Of a stretch of DNA of 64,000 nt, positions 9,613 through 18,535 are shown piece by piece; the stretch's first letter is position 1, and each line of letters starts with the position of its first letter. The notes under the pieces were generated by a model. It saw only the letters and a list, made by a program, of their open reading frames with translations. It ran no database searches and had not been told where the DNA came from. This DNA comes from Streptomyces drozdowiczii (GTDB lineage: Bacteria; Actinomycetota; Actinomycetes; Streptomycetales; Streptomycetaceae), in contig NZ_CP098740.1 of NCBI RefSeq assembly GCF_026167665.1, forward strand, positions 2,046,001 to 2,110,000, in the 5' to 3' direction. The translations under genes and the position numbers were made by a program.

Positions 9613-12600
9613 TCAGCGCTGCTCCGGCACCGGGTACAGCCGCAGCCGGTGGGCCAGGGCCGCGGCCTCGCCCCGGCCGGTCACGCCCAGCTTGGCCAGG
9701 ATGTTGGAGACGTGGACGCTCGCGGTCTTCGGCGAGATGTACAGCTCCTCGGCGATCCGGCGGTTGGTGAGGCCCGCCGCGACCAGCCGGTGGACGTCCT
9801 GCTCGCGCGGGGTCAGCCCGAAGGACTCCACCGCGGCCGCGGCGGCCCGCAGCTGCTCGTCGGAGGGGTCGCGGGCGGGCCCGGGCCCGTCCGGGACGAC
9901 GACCGCGGCCGGGATCTCCTCGGCCTCGCCGCCCGCCCCGGCCAGGGCGATGCGGGCGCGGCCGGCCAGCAGCTCGATGGTCTCGGTGAGCGGGCGGGCC
10001 CGGAGCCGCACGGCGGTGGTGTGCGCGTCGCGCAGCAGGCCGGTGGCGGCGGCCCGGTCACCGGAGGCGACGAGCAGGGCCTCCGCCCAGCGGTGGTGGA
10101 TCTGCGCCAGCTCGTACGGGCGGTGCAGCGGGGTGAACGCCCGGGCGGCGCCCTCCCAGTGGTCCGGGGTGTCGACGCCCTCGGCCCTGGCCAGCTCCGC
10201 CTCGACCAGGAGGGCGTAGGCGGACCAGACCGGGACGAGGACCGGCAGCCGCTTGAGGTGGCTCCGGACCAGGTCGAGGACGGCGGGGCGGCCCGGTTCG
10301 GTGGCGGGCAGGCCCCGGGCGTCGGCCTCGGCTGCCGCGACGACGTGCAGCATGGGGAAGGCGTAGCGCTGGGTGCCGGTGGGGAAGCCCTCGGCGGCCT
10401 GGGCCTCGAAGGCGGCGCGGGCCTCGGGCAGCCGGCCCTGCAGCACGGCGATCTGGATGGCGTGGCGCACCGGGTTGATGAAGTGCTGGGGCTGGGGGTC
10501 GCTGGAACCGAAGCAGCGCCGGGTCAGCGCGAGTTGCCGCTCGGCCTCGGCGACGTCGCCCCGGACGAGGGCGAGTTCGGTACGGCGGGAGGCGACCAGG
10601 CCCTGGGACTTGCGGGACAGCGACTTGCGGGCGGCCGCCTCCGTGGTGGCCGCCGCCTCGTCCCAGCGGCCCAGCGAGAACAGGGACATCGCCTGGTTGG
10701 TACGGACCCACGCCTCGATGTCCGCGACGCCGTGCTCGTGGCAGATGCCGATGCCGTGGTCGGCGGCGGCCACCGCCTCCAGGGAGCGGCCCATGGCCTC
10801 CAGCGTGGAGGGCAGGTTGATACTGGCCCGGCCCATGATGTCGATGAGGCCCAGCTCGTCGGCCCGGTCGCGCACGGCGTACATCTCGGCGATGCCCTCG
10901 TCCACGGCGCCCGCGTCCGCGTTGAGCCAGCCCCGGGTGAGGCGGGCGTGCAGCTCGATGTACTCGTCGCCGACGAGCTGGGCGTACTCCACGGCCCGCT
11001 CGGCGGCGGCCAGGGTCTCGGCGCCGGGGCGGTGCAGGGCGCCCCAGCCGGCCACCAGCATCAGGACGAACGCGTGCACCTTCGACGGGGGCAGGCCCCG
11101 GACCAGCCGCTCGGCGGTGGCCAGCTCCTCCCAGCCGTCGCCGCGCGTGAGGTCCTGGACGAGGCGGGAGCGCTGGACCCAGAACCAGGCGGCGCGCAGC
11201 GCGTCGTCCTCACCCTCCAGGATGCGCAGGGCCTTCTTGCAGATGGCGAAGGCCCGTTCGCGCTCCCCGCCGAGGCGGGCGGCGACGGTGGCCTCGGCCA
11301 TCAGGTCGAGGTAGGTCAGCGGGGTCGAGGCGTCCCGCCCGCAGGTCGGGTAGACCTCGGCGTAGTCGATGGGGCGCAGGGTGCGGCGGACGTCCTCGGG
11401 GGCGTCGTCCCACAGCTCCAGGGCGCGTTCCAGGAGGCGCAGTTGTTCGGCGTAGGCGTTGCGGCGGCGGGCCCGGACCGATGCCTTCAGCACGGCGGGC
11501 AGCGCCTTGGCGGCGTCGTGCGCGCCGTACCAGTAGCTGGCCAGGCGGGTGGCGCGCTCGTCGTCGGGGACGAGGGCGGGGTCGGCCTCCAGCGCCTCCG
11601 CGTACCGGCGGTTGAGGCGGGAGCGCTCGCCGGGGAGCAGGTCGTCGCTGACGGCCTCGCGGACCAGGGAGTGGCGGAAGCGGTAGCCGTCGCCCTCCGG
11701 GGTGGTGAGGAGCAGGTTGGCGCCGACGGCGGTGCGCAGCGCGGCGATGAGGTCGTCCTCGCCGAGTCCGGCGACGGCGGCGAGGAGTTCGTACTCGACG
11801 GCGGATCCGCCCTCGGCGACGATCCGGGCGACCTTCTGGGCGTCGGCGGACAGGGCCTCGACCCGGACGAGGAGCAGGTCGCGCAGCGATTCGGGCAGGC
11901 CGTCGCCGTCCCCGTCGCCGCACTCCAGGATGCAGGCCAGCTCCTCCACGAAGAAGGCGTTGCCGTCGGAGCGCTCGAATATCTCGTCCACCAGGGCGGG
12001 GTCGGGGGTGTCCGCGAGGATGCCGGCGAGCTGGCGGCGGACCTCGGAGCGGGTGAACCGGGCGAGTTCGATGCGGCGGACGGTGCGGAGCCGGTCGATC
12101 TCCGCGAGGAGGGGGCGCAGGGGGTGGCGGCGGTGGATGTCGTCGGCGCGGTAGGTGCCGACGACGACGAGGCGGCCGCTGCTCAGGGTGCGGAAGAGGT
12201 AGGCGAGGAGGTGGCGGGTCGAGGAGTCCGCCCAGTGCAGGTCCTCCAGGACGAGGACGACGGCCCGGTCGGCGGAGATGCGTTCCAGGAGCCGGACGGT
12301 CAGTTCGAAGAGGCGGGCGGTGCCCAGCTCGTCGTTGCCGTCGCGGCCGGTCTCGCCCAGCTCGGGGAGCAGCCGGGCCAGTTCGCCCTCCTGGCCGGCG
12401 CAGGCGGCGGCCATCTCGTCGGGCAGGGCGCGGTGCAGGGCGCGCAGGGCGGTGGAGAAGGGGGCGTACGGCAGGCCGTCGGCGCCGATCTCGACGCAGC
12501 CGCCGACGGCGACGACGGCGTCCCGGCGGGCGGCGAGGGCGAGGAACTCCTCGACGAGCCGGGTCTTGCCCACGCCTGCCTCGCCGCCGATGAGCAGGGC

Positions 12601-12741
12601 CTGCGGCGCACCGGAGAACCCTCCGGCGGCGCCGGAGGGTTCCTTGGTGGCGCGGGCGAGCGCGCCGGTGAGCGAGTTGAGTTCGCCGGTGCGGCCGACG
12701 AACACGGGGCTGACTGACCTGGTCTCCACGAGGGCGAGCAT
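9613..12741 (-). CDS. Large ATP-binding LuxR-family transcriptional regulator (LAL)
   Basis: About 1042 residues. An N-terminal AAA/STAND ATPase starts at VFVGRTGELNSL, has Walker A GGEAGVGKTRL near residue 57 and a Walker B-like VVLVLEDLHWAD. A long alpha-helical TPR-like middle follows, then a LuxR helix-turn-helix at the C-terminus (FGLTPREQDVHRLVAAGLTN ... KTASVHVSNILAKLG). Such MalT-like regulators bind an inducer in the middle region and activate transcription. The ATG at 12741 was chosen because upstream codons look non-coding; there is no clear ribosome site, and a GTG about 30 bases further in is possible. It converges on the sugar dehydrogenase gene, stop to stop, with 8 bases between. 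Its targets are not evident. Confidence 0.9.
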   Translation of the reverse strand: MLALVETRSVSPVFVGRTGELNSLTGALARATKEPSGAAGGFSGAPQALLIGGEAGVGKTRLVEEFLALAARRDAVVAVGGCVEIGADGLPYAPFSTALRALHRALPDEMAAACAGQEGELARLLPELGETGRDGNDELGTARLFELTVRLLERISADRAVVLVLEDLHWADSSTRHLLAYLFRTLSSGRLVVVGTYRADDIHRRHPLRPLLAEIDRLRTVRRIELARFTRSEVRRQLAGILADTPDPALVDEIFERSDGNAFFVEELACILECGDGDGDGLPESLRDLLLVRVEALSADAQKVARIVAEGGSAVEYELLAAVAGLGEDDLIAALRTAVGANLLLTTPEGDGYRFRHSLVREAVSDDLLPGERSRLNRRYAEALEADPALVPDDERATRLASYWYGAHDAAKALPAVLKASVRARRRNAYAEQLRLLERALELWDDAPEDVRRTLRPIDYAEVYPTCGRDASTPLTYLDLMAEATVAARLGGERERAFAICKKALRILEGEDDALRAAWFWVQRSRLVQDLTRGDGWEELATAERLVRGLPPSKVHAFVLMLVAGWGALHRPGAETLAAAERAVEYAQLVGDEYIELHARLTRGWLNADAGAVDEGIAEMYAVRDRADELGLIDIMGRASINLPSTLEAMGRSLEAVAAADHGIGICHEHGVADIEAWVRTNQAMSLFSLGRWDEAAATTEAAARKSLSRKSQGLVASRRTELALVRGDVAEAERQLALTRRCFGSSDPQPQHFINPVRHAIQIAVLQGRLPEARAAFEAQAAEGFPTGTQRYAFPMLHVVAAAEADARGLPATEPGRPAVLDLVRSHLKRLPVLVPVWSAYALLVEAELARAEGVDTPDHWEGAARAFTPLHRPYELAQIHHRWAEALLVASGDRAAATGLLRDAHTTAVRLRARPLTETIELLAGRARIALAGAGGEAEEIPAAVVVPDGPGPARDPSDEQLRAAAAAVESFGLTPREQDVHRLVAAGLTNRRIAEELYISPKTASVHVSNILAKLGVTGRGEAAALAHRLRLYPVPEQR

Positions 12742-12817
12742 CGCACACGGGTCCGACAGTGCGGACGGAATTTGCCGCGGGCCGAACGGCCCCCGGCCCC
12801 GGTCCACTTCCGCCGCC

Positions 12818-12994
12818 TTACGCGGCGGGCGTGAACCGGTCGCGTACGCCGCTGGTACTCACCGTCCTTCCGGACTTCTTGCGGAGGGTCCGGCGGGTGC
12901 GGCGGGCCCGGGTCGCCTCGCCGGCGAGGCGCTGGAGGTCGGCGCGGCGCAGCAGTTCGGCGTGCATGACCTTGTGGATCTCGTAGTCGAACAT
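12818..12994 (-). CDS. Small basic protein, 58 aa, unknown function
   Basis: A short ORF beginning MFDYEIHKVMHAELLRRADL, with AGGGGA 7 bases upstream of the ATG. The N-terminal half is predicted helical; the second half is very rich in Arg and Lys (ARRTRRTLRKKSGRT). I recall similar short MFDYEIHK-type proteins in other Streptomyces, annotated only as hypothetical. It lies upstream of the LAL regulator on the same strand, 76 bases away. The basic tail suggests nucleic-acid or membrane binding, but that is a guess. Confidence 0.7.
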   Translation of the reverse strand: MFDYEIHKVMHAELLRRADLQRLAGEATRARRTRRTLRKKSGRTVSTSGVRDRFTPAA

Positions 12995-13146
12995 GGGATG
13001 TCCCCTGGGGTGAGGGCCCTTGCGGGCCTCGGTGGCGGCAGTTCCTCTGCCGTGCCACCACTCTCGTCCCCCAGGGGGGTGCGCCACATCGGGCGTGTTC
13101 CGCATCTGTGGCGTACGGGCGCCTTAGGTCCGGGGCCGTACCACCA

Positions 13147-13171
13147 CCCGGGACCGGTGAAACCGTCCGGG
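13147..13171 (-). terminator. Possible hairpin terminator downstream of the 13210-13821 gene
   Basis: CCCGGGACCGGT pairs imperfectly with ACCGTCCCGGG-like bases across a GAA loop, 39 bases past the stop of the membrane-protein gene. There is no T tract, which is usual in Streptomyces. Confidence 0.35.
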
Positions 13172-13209
13172 CATGCCTTAGTAGGTGGTGCCGGGGCCCC
13201 GGAACCGTC

Positions 13210-13821
13210 CTATCCGCCCGTGGTGGGCAGGGCGACGATGAGGTCGAAGTACATGGCTATGGAGATCAGTACGCCGAGGGTGCCGAGGGCGATGCCGCCC
13301 CGGGCGACCGCGCGGACCCAGCCGGCCTGCGGCTGCCGGGCGGGGGCGCCGAACGCGGGCCGGACCAGGACGTAGGTGCCGACCAGCAGGGCGAGGAGGC
13401 CGAAGATGCCGTTGACCAGGGCGGTGGAGTGCCAGGCGTCGCCGTAGATCTCGTTGATCTGCTGGGCCGCCGAGCCGCCGGACTGGGTCTTGATCTGGCC
13501 GATCAGGGTCTCGCGCTCGGCGGCGACCCGGCCGGTCCAGGCGCCGGTGAGGCCGACGACGCCGAGCCCGGCGGAGACGACGGCGGCGGACGCGGCGGCG
13601 AGCCGCCCGGAGGTCTCCTCGTCGGCGTCGTCGGCGTCGTCGGTGCGGTCCGCCTCCTCGACGGCTTCCGGCTCGTCCACCGGGCCCGTCTCGTCCTGGT
13701 CCCGCGGCTCCGGGTTCTCCGCGACGGCGCGGTCGGTGCTCTCTGTCGTCTCCGTGGTCTCGGTCGGCTCGTCGGTCGTCTTCTCGCCGTCGGTGACGGT
13801 CGCGGGCGTGGTGCGGTTCAT
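13210..13821 (-). CDS. Membrane protein with acidic Thr/Glu-rich N-terminus
   Basis: 203 residues with no family I recognise. Residues 1-75 are hydrophilic, acidic and rich in Thr, Glu and Asp (repeats of TETTETTES type, then DDADDADEE). Three hydrophobic segments follow: LAAASAAVVSAGLGVVGL, ALVNGIFGLLALLVGTYVLV and GGIALGTLGVLISIAMYFDL. A 35-residue loop with GQIKTQSGGSAAQQINEIYG lies between the first and second, probably outside the cell. The start at 13821 (MNRTTPATV) is preferred because the upstream extension has poor codon character. It lies just downstream of the MMPL transporter on the same strand, so a shared transcript is possible. Confidence 0.75.
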   Translation of the reverse strand: MNRTTPATVTDGEKTTDEPTETTETTESTDRAVAENPEPRDQDETGPVDEPEAVEEADRTDDADDADEETSGRLAAASAAVVSAGLGVVGLTGAWTGRVAAERETLIGQIKTQSGGSAAQQINEIYGDAWHSTALVNGIFGLLALLVGTYVLVRPAFGAPARQPQAGWVRAVARGGIALGTLGVLISIAMYFDLIVALPTTGG

Positions 13822-13885
13822 GCGGCGCACGCTAGGTGCCGCAGATGAGAGGCCCCTTAACGCCCTCCGTCCCCCGGGCGTGCGG

Positions 13886-16099
13886 TCAGTGGACGCGCTC
13901 GGCCGGCTCGTCCTCGTACGTCCGCACACCCGGCACCGGCACCCGCACCACCGGGCGGTCCGGCGGTTCGATGCTCAGGCGGGGCAGCCGGCGCTCCAGC
14001 CAGCCGGGGAGCCACCAGTTGGCGCCGCCCAGCAGGTGCATGAGGGCCGGGACGAGCAGGGTGCGCAGCACGAAGGCGTCCAGGGCGACGGCCGCCGCGA
14101 GGGCGATGCCGAACATCGCGATGACGCGGTCGCCGCTCAGGACGAAGGCGAGGAACACCGAGATCATGATCACGGCGGCCGAGTTGATGACCCGGCTCGT
14201 CTCGGCGAGGCCCACCCGGACCGCGCGCCGGTTGTCGCGGGTCTCCAGCCACTCCTCGTACATCCGGCCGACCAGGAAGACCTGGTAGTCCATGGAGAGG
14301 CCGAAGAGCACCGAGACCATGATCACCGGCAGGAAGGGTTCGATGGGGCCCGGGCTGCCGAGGCCCAGCAGCTCGCTGCCCCAGCCCCACTGGAAGATCG
14401 CGACGACGACGCCGAACGACGAGGCGACCGCCGCGACGTTCATGGCCGCCGCCTTCAGCGGGATGCCGACGGACCGGAAGGCCAGCAGCAGGAGCAGGCA
14501 GCCGAGCCCTATGACGACGCCGATGAACAGCGGCAGCTTGCCGATGATGATCTGCGCGAAGTCGTCGTAGCTGGCGGTCACCCCGCCGACATGGGTCTCC
14601 AGCGAGGTGTTGTCGGCCGCCTTCGGCAGCACGTCCGTACGCAGCCGCTCCACGAGGTCGCTGGTCGCGCGGGACTGCGGGGCCGAGTCGGGGACGACGG
14701 TGATGTACGCGGTGTCGCCTCCGGCGTTGTACGTCACCGGGTGGGCCCACGCCACCCCGTCGACCGCGCGCAGGGTGGCCGGCAGGGCGTCCATCGCGAG
14801 CCGGTCGTCGGCGCCGTCCAGGTGCGCGGCGACGGTGAGCGGTCCGTTGACGCCGGGGCCGAAGCCGTCGGCGAGCAGGTCGTACGCCTGCCGGGTGGTC
14901 GAGGACTTCGCGTTGTTGCCCTGGTCGGAGCTGCCGAGGTGGAGCGAGAAGGTGGGCAGCGCGAGGACCAGCATCACCACGGCGGCCACCGCGCCGAGGA
15001 GCTTGGGGTGCCGCTCCACGAAGGCGGACCAGCGGGCGGCGAAACCGGTGGGCGGCTCAGGCTGCGGCCCGTGTGCGGCGAGCCGGGCCCGTTCGCGCCG
15101 GCTCAGCGCCCGCAACCCGATGAGCGAGAGCAGGGCCGGCAGCAGGGTCACCGACGCGGCCACGGTCAGGACGACGGTGAGCGAGGCGGCGATGGCCACG
15201 CCGTTGAGGAAGCTCAGCCGGAGGATCAGCATGCCGAGGAGGGCGATGCAGACGGTGGCCCCGGCGAAGACCACGGCCCGCCCGGTCGTCGCCACCGCGT
15301 GCTGCGCGGCCTCCGGCACGGTCATCCCGCGCCGCAGCCCTCTGCGGTGGCGGGTGACGATGAACAGGGCGTAGTCGATGCCCACGCCGAGCCCTATCAG
15401 CATCCCGAGCATGGGCGCGAAGTCGGCGACGGTCATCAGGTGGCCGAGGAGCACGATGCCCGCGTACGCCGTGCCGACCGAGACGAGGGCCGTGGCGATG
15501 GGCAGCAGGCTCGCGGCGAGGGAGCCGAAGGCGAGGAAGAGCACGACGGCCGCGACGGCGACCCCGACGACCTCGCTGAGATGCGCGGCGGGCGCCTCGG
15601 TGAGCCCGACGGCCTGGCCGCCCAGCTCGACGCGCAGATGCGGGCTCCCGGCCGCCTTCGCGGTGTCCACGACCGCCCGCGCCTGCGCCACGGGCACGTC
15701 GTCGGCGCGCTGGTCGAAGGTGACGGTGGCGTACGCGGTGTGCCCGTCGGTGCTGATCTGCGCGCCGCCGGCCTCGGTGTACGGACTGTCCACCGCCCCG
15801 ACGCCGGGCAGCCGTTCGACCGCGTGCAGGGTGCGGGTCATCTTCTGCTCGACGTCGGTGGCCCGGACCGTGGAGTCCGCGGTGTGCCAGACGATGGTGT
15901 CGGTGTCCCCGCCGAGGTCGGTGAAGCCGCTCTTCAGCAGCTCCGCGGCCCGCCCGGACTCGGTGCCCGGGGCCTCGTAGTCGTTGGAGTAGGCGGACCC
16001 CGCGAACCCGGCGGCGGCGGCCGTGCCCCCGAGGGCGAGCAGCCAGATCAGGACGGCGATGAGGCGGTGCGTGACGCACCAGCGGGCGATGGCAGCCAA
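13886..16099 (-). CDS. MMPL-family (RND) membrane transporter
   Basis: 737 residues with the two-fold RND/MMPL layout: one N-terminal membrane helix (LIAVLIWLLALGGTAAAAGF), a large extracellular loop, a five-helix bundle starting at VVGVAVAAVVLFLAFGSL, a second helix and loop, and a second helix bundle starting at FIGVVIGLGCLLLLLAF. The GxxxDY-type motifs are visible (GLGVGIDYALF and GLSMDYQVFLVGR), the family's proton-relay signature. These proteins export lipids or hydrophobic compounds. The start is TTG at 16099 with GGGAG 9 bases upstream. A near-perfect palindrome at 16130-16161 suggests control by a repressor encoded elsewhere. Confidence 0.92.
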   Translation of the reverse strand: MAAIARWCVTHRLIAVLIWLLALGGTAAAAGFAGSAYSNDYEAPGTESGRAAELLKSGFTDLGGDTDTIVWHTADSTVRATDVEQKMTRTLHAVERLPGVGAVDSPYTEAGGAQISTDGHTAYATVTFDQRADDVPVAQARAVVDTAKAAGSPHLRVELGGQAVGLTEAPAAHLSEVVGVAVAAVVLFLAFGSLAASLLPIATALVSVGTAYAGIVLLGHLMTVADFAPMLGMLIGLGVGIDYALFIVTRHRRGLRRGMTVPEAAQHAVATTGRAVVFAGATVCIALLGMLILRLSFLNGVAIAASLTVVLTVAASVTLLPALLSLIGLRALSRRERARLAAHGPQPEPPTGFAARWSAFVERHPKLLGAVAAVVMLVLALPTFSLHLGSSDQGNNAKSSTTRQAYDLLADGFGPGVNGPLTVAAHLDGADDRLAMDALPATLRAVDGVAWAHPVTYNAGGDTAYITVVPDSAPQSRATSDLVERLRTDVLPKAADNTSLETHVGGVTASYDDFAQIIIGKLPLFIGVVIGLGCLLLLLAFRSVGIPLKAAAMNVAAVASSFGVVVAIFQWGWGSELLGLGSPGPIEPFLPVIMVSVLFGLSMDYQVFLVGRMYEEWLETRDNRRAVRVGLAETSRVINSAAVIMISVFLAFVLSGDRVIAMFGIALAAAVALDAFVLRTLLVPALMHLLGGANWWLPGWLERRLPRLSIEPPDRPVVRVPVPGVRTYEDEPAERVH

Positions 16100-16129
16100 G
16101 GGGACGTGCTCCCTGCGGGTTCGTGGACC

Positions 16130-16161
16130 TTTACCCGCAGATAACGCGATCTGCCCGTAAA
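16130..16161. promoter_or_regulatory. Palindromic operator-like site upstream of MMPL gene
   Basis: TTTACCCGCAGAT and ATCTGCCCGTAAA form an inverted repeat matching at 11 of 13 positions, with a 6-base centre. It lies 31-62 bases upstream of the TTG start, where a repressor would block the promoter. The size and symmetry fit a TetR-family operator. No TetR gene is adjacent. Confidence 0.6.
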
Positions 16162-16242
16162 CGTCTCATGACCTGAGAACGCCCACTCTGACAGCAGAAG
16201 GTGATCCTTTGTCCCTTTCGTGGCCATGGTCACAGGGCCCGG

Positions 16243-18351
16243 TCAGCCGGAGACGCTCGCCCGGCCGTTCTCGATGTGCCCCATCAGGCGGCGCCGGAAG
16301 CCGCTCTCGCCCTCGGCCGTGACCGCCAGGTCGTACCAGCCGTGCGCGTCGGCCGCCGAGTGCACGACCGTACGGCTGCGGCCCGGCTTGACGACGACCC
16401 GACGGGTCCAGTCCCCCAGGTCGGCCTCGTCCACGTATCCGAGCGGCCGCACCACGAAGGTCAGGGTCCGGCGGCCGTCGTTGCGCAGGGTCAGGCGCAG
16501 ATCGCGGTCGCGGCCGTCGACGCGGGTGGTGACCTCCGCCCCGCCGTCGGCCGGTCCCTCGAACTCGCGCCGGAAGCCGTTCGGCCCGGTGACCGTGAAG
16601 CGGTACGCCTCCCCCGCCACCGGGACGGTCCAGTGCCCGTCGCCCCGGACGTCCTGGTGCTGCGGGGCCGGGAACTCGCCCGCGTACGGGTAGAGCGCGA
16701 AGTGCGCCGACGCCCGGCCGCTGTTGGCGAGGTCCACCCGCAGACCGCCGCGCGTCCGCCGGACCCAGGCGTCGGGCTGGTAGGGCAGTGCGCGCGCCGG
16801 GCGTACGCCGGGCTCCTGCTCGGGCAGGCGCTGGACGGCCGGCGGCTTCGGCTGCCAGCGGCCGCTGAGCGGCGGGATCGCCCCGGGCCGCTCCACGGCC
16901 GGCTGGCGCCGCTGCCGGGTGAAGTCGAAGGCGGAGGTGAGGTCGCCGGTGACGCGCCGCCGCCAGTCGCTGATGTTGGGCTCCCGCACGCCCGTCCAGC
17001 GCTCCAGGAAGCGGATGACGGAGGTGTGGTCGAAGACCTCGGAGCAGACGTAGCCGCCCACGGTCCACGGGGAGACGACGAGCATCGGCACCCGGATGCC
17101 GAGGCCGGTGGGGCGCCCCTCCCACTGCTCGTCGGTCACCCCGGGAGGCGCGACGGGCGGCGGGACGTGGTCGAAGAAGCCGTCGTTCTCGTCGTAGTTG
17201 ATCAGCACGGCGGTGTGCCGCCACACGTCCGGGTGCTTGCCGAGCGCGTCGAGGATCTTGTAGACGACGGTGGCGCTGTGCACCGGCGAGGAGACGCTCG
17301 GGTGCTCGGAGTCGATCGCCGAGGGGACCAGGTAGGAGACCTCCGGCAGCTTTCCGGCCGCCACGTCCTTGGCGAACTCCTCGGCCAGCGTCCCCGTCGG
17401 CACCCGGCGCAGCGCCCGCTCGAACAGGCTGCGCTCCTGCCGGGTGAGCGTGGCCACTCCCTCCTCCAGCAGCCCGAGCAGCCGCTCCCGCTCGGCCTCG
17501 GAGGCGTCCCGGACCTCGGCGTAGAAGGACTCCATGTAGGTGTGGCCGCCGGTCTTGGCCAGCGCCTTGCGGGCGACGGCCTTGAAGGTGGCGTAGAACT
17601 CGATCTGGTTGTCGGTGAAGTTCTCCCACTCGGTGTACGTGCGCCAGCTGCGCCCGGCCTTCTCCAGCCGTTCGGCATACGTGGACCAGTCGTAGCCGGG
17701 GTGCGTGCCCTCGGCGTACGCGTCGTTGCCGACGGCCCGCTTCCCGTTGGGCTCGAAGCCGGTCTTCCCGCTCCACAGGTGGTTGCGGTTGGGGCTGGTA
17801 GAGCTGTGGATCGAGGAGTGGTACGCGTCGCAGACGGTGAAGGTGTCGGCCAGTTCGTAATGCAGCGGGATGTCGCGGCGGTCGTAGTACGCCATCGTGG
17901 CCGCGGTCTTCGCGCCGACCCAGCCGTTCATCCAGCCGCCGCCCCAGGCGTTCGCGCCGCCGTTCCAGGAGTGGTCGAGGGCGCCGATGTACTGGAGGTC
18001 CTTCCGCTGTTCCTCGGCCGCGCCGCGCACCGGGAAGGGCAGCACGGTGGAGCCGGCCGCGCCGGGCTGCTCGAACACCGTCCCGCCGGTGGGCAGCTCG
18101 ACGGCGTTGCGGTCACCGAAGCCGCGTACACCGCGCAGCGTGCCGAAATAGTGATCGAAGGAACGATTCTCCTGCATCAGGATCACGACGTGCCTGATGT
18201 CCCTCAGCCCTCCGCCACCGGGCCCCGCGTGGGCGGGCTGCGCGGCGATGGCGGACTGGAGCGACGGCGGCAGGAACGATCCCGCCGCAGCGGCGCCGAG
18301 CGCGCCGCCGCCCAGCGCGAAGAGCCGTCGGCGTGACATGTCCGTGGTCAA
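16243..18351 (-). CDS. Phosphocholine-specific phospholipase C, Tat-exported
   Basis: 702 residues. The N-terminus carries a twin-arginine signal: MSRRRLFALGGGALGAAAAG, ending near IAAQPAHA. The phosphoesterase domain starts with the family signature HVVILMQENRSFDHYFGTL; further conserved elements are HLWSGKTG, YDENDGFFDHVPPP and RVPMLVVSPWTVGG. The last 200 residues form two copies of the C-terminal beta-sandwich domain of this phospholipase family. It hydrolyses phosphatidylcholine-like or related phosphodiesters outside the cell and can feed phosphate acquisition. The TTG start at 18351 has GGAGG 5 bases upstream; an ATG 4 codons later is the alternative. Confidence 0.93.
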   Translation of the reverse strand: MTTDMSRRRLFALGGGALGAAAAGSFLPPSLQSAIAAQPAHAGPGGGGLRDIRHVVILMQENRSFDHYFGTLRGVRGFGDRNAVELPTGGTVFEQPGAAGSTVLPFPVRGAAEEQRKDLQYIGALDHSWNGGANAWGGGWMNGWVGAKTAATMAYYDRRDIPLHYELADTFTVCDAYHSSIHSSTSPNRNHLWSGKTGFEPNGKRAVGNDAYAEGTHPGYDWSTYAERLEKAGRSWRTYTEWENFTDNQIEFYATFKAVARKALAKTGGHTYMESFYAEVRDASEAERERLLGLLEEGVATLTRQERSLFERALRRVPTGTLAEEFAKDVAAGKLPEVSYLVPSAIDSEHPSVSSPVHSATVVYKILDALGKHPDVWRHTAVLINYDENDGFFDHVPPPVAPPGVTDEQWEGRPTGLGIRVPMLVVSPWTVGGYVCSEVFDHTSVIRFLERWTGVREPNISDWRRRVTGDLTSAFDFTRQRRQPAVERPGAIPPLSGRWQPKPPAVQRLPEQEPGVRPARALPYQPDAWVRRTRGGLRVDLANSGRASAHFALYPYAGEFPAPQHQDVRGDGHWTVPVAGEAYRFTVTGPNGFRREFEGPADGGAEVTTRVDGRDRDLRLTLRNDGRRTLTFVVRPLGYVDEADLGDWTRRVVVKPGRSRTVVHSAADAHGWYDLAVTAEGESGFRRRLMGHIENGRASVSG

Positions 18352-18475
18352 AAGAGCCTCCCCATTCGGTGGTTACAGCGGGGAAGCTATGCAGGCCGGG
18401 TGGCGCGGAAAAGGACTGCGCGCGGATCGGTGGTGAACGTCCAACAGGCCGGACCGAAAGTCCAAGCACGCCGAA

Positions 18476-18515
18476 GGGGCGGTGTTCCCGGTCCGGAGAC
18501 CGGCAACACCGCCCC
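18476..18515 (-). terminator. Terminator after gatB
   Basis: GGGGCGGTGTT pairs with AACACCGCCCC, and an inner CGGTC/GACCG stem extends the hairpin. It starts 20 bases after the gatB stop and has no T tract, typical of Streptomyces. Confidence 0.8.
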
Positions 18516-18535
18516 TCAGGGCTGTGCGGAAGGGC

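Noticed and set aside
9190..12717. Open reading frame of 1175 codons on the plus strand opposite the LAL regulator gene
   Set aside because: The opposite frame has the Walker A, Walker B and LuxR motifs. The plus-strand product is rich in Gly, Ala, Arg and Val without any family features, as expected for the antisense frame of a high-GC gene.
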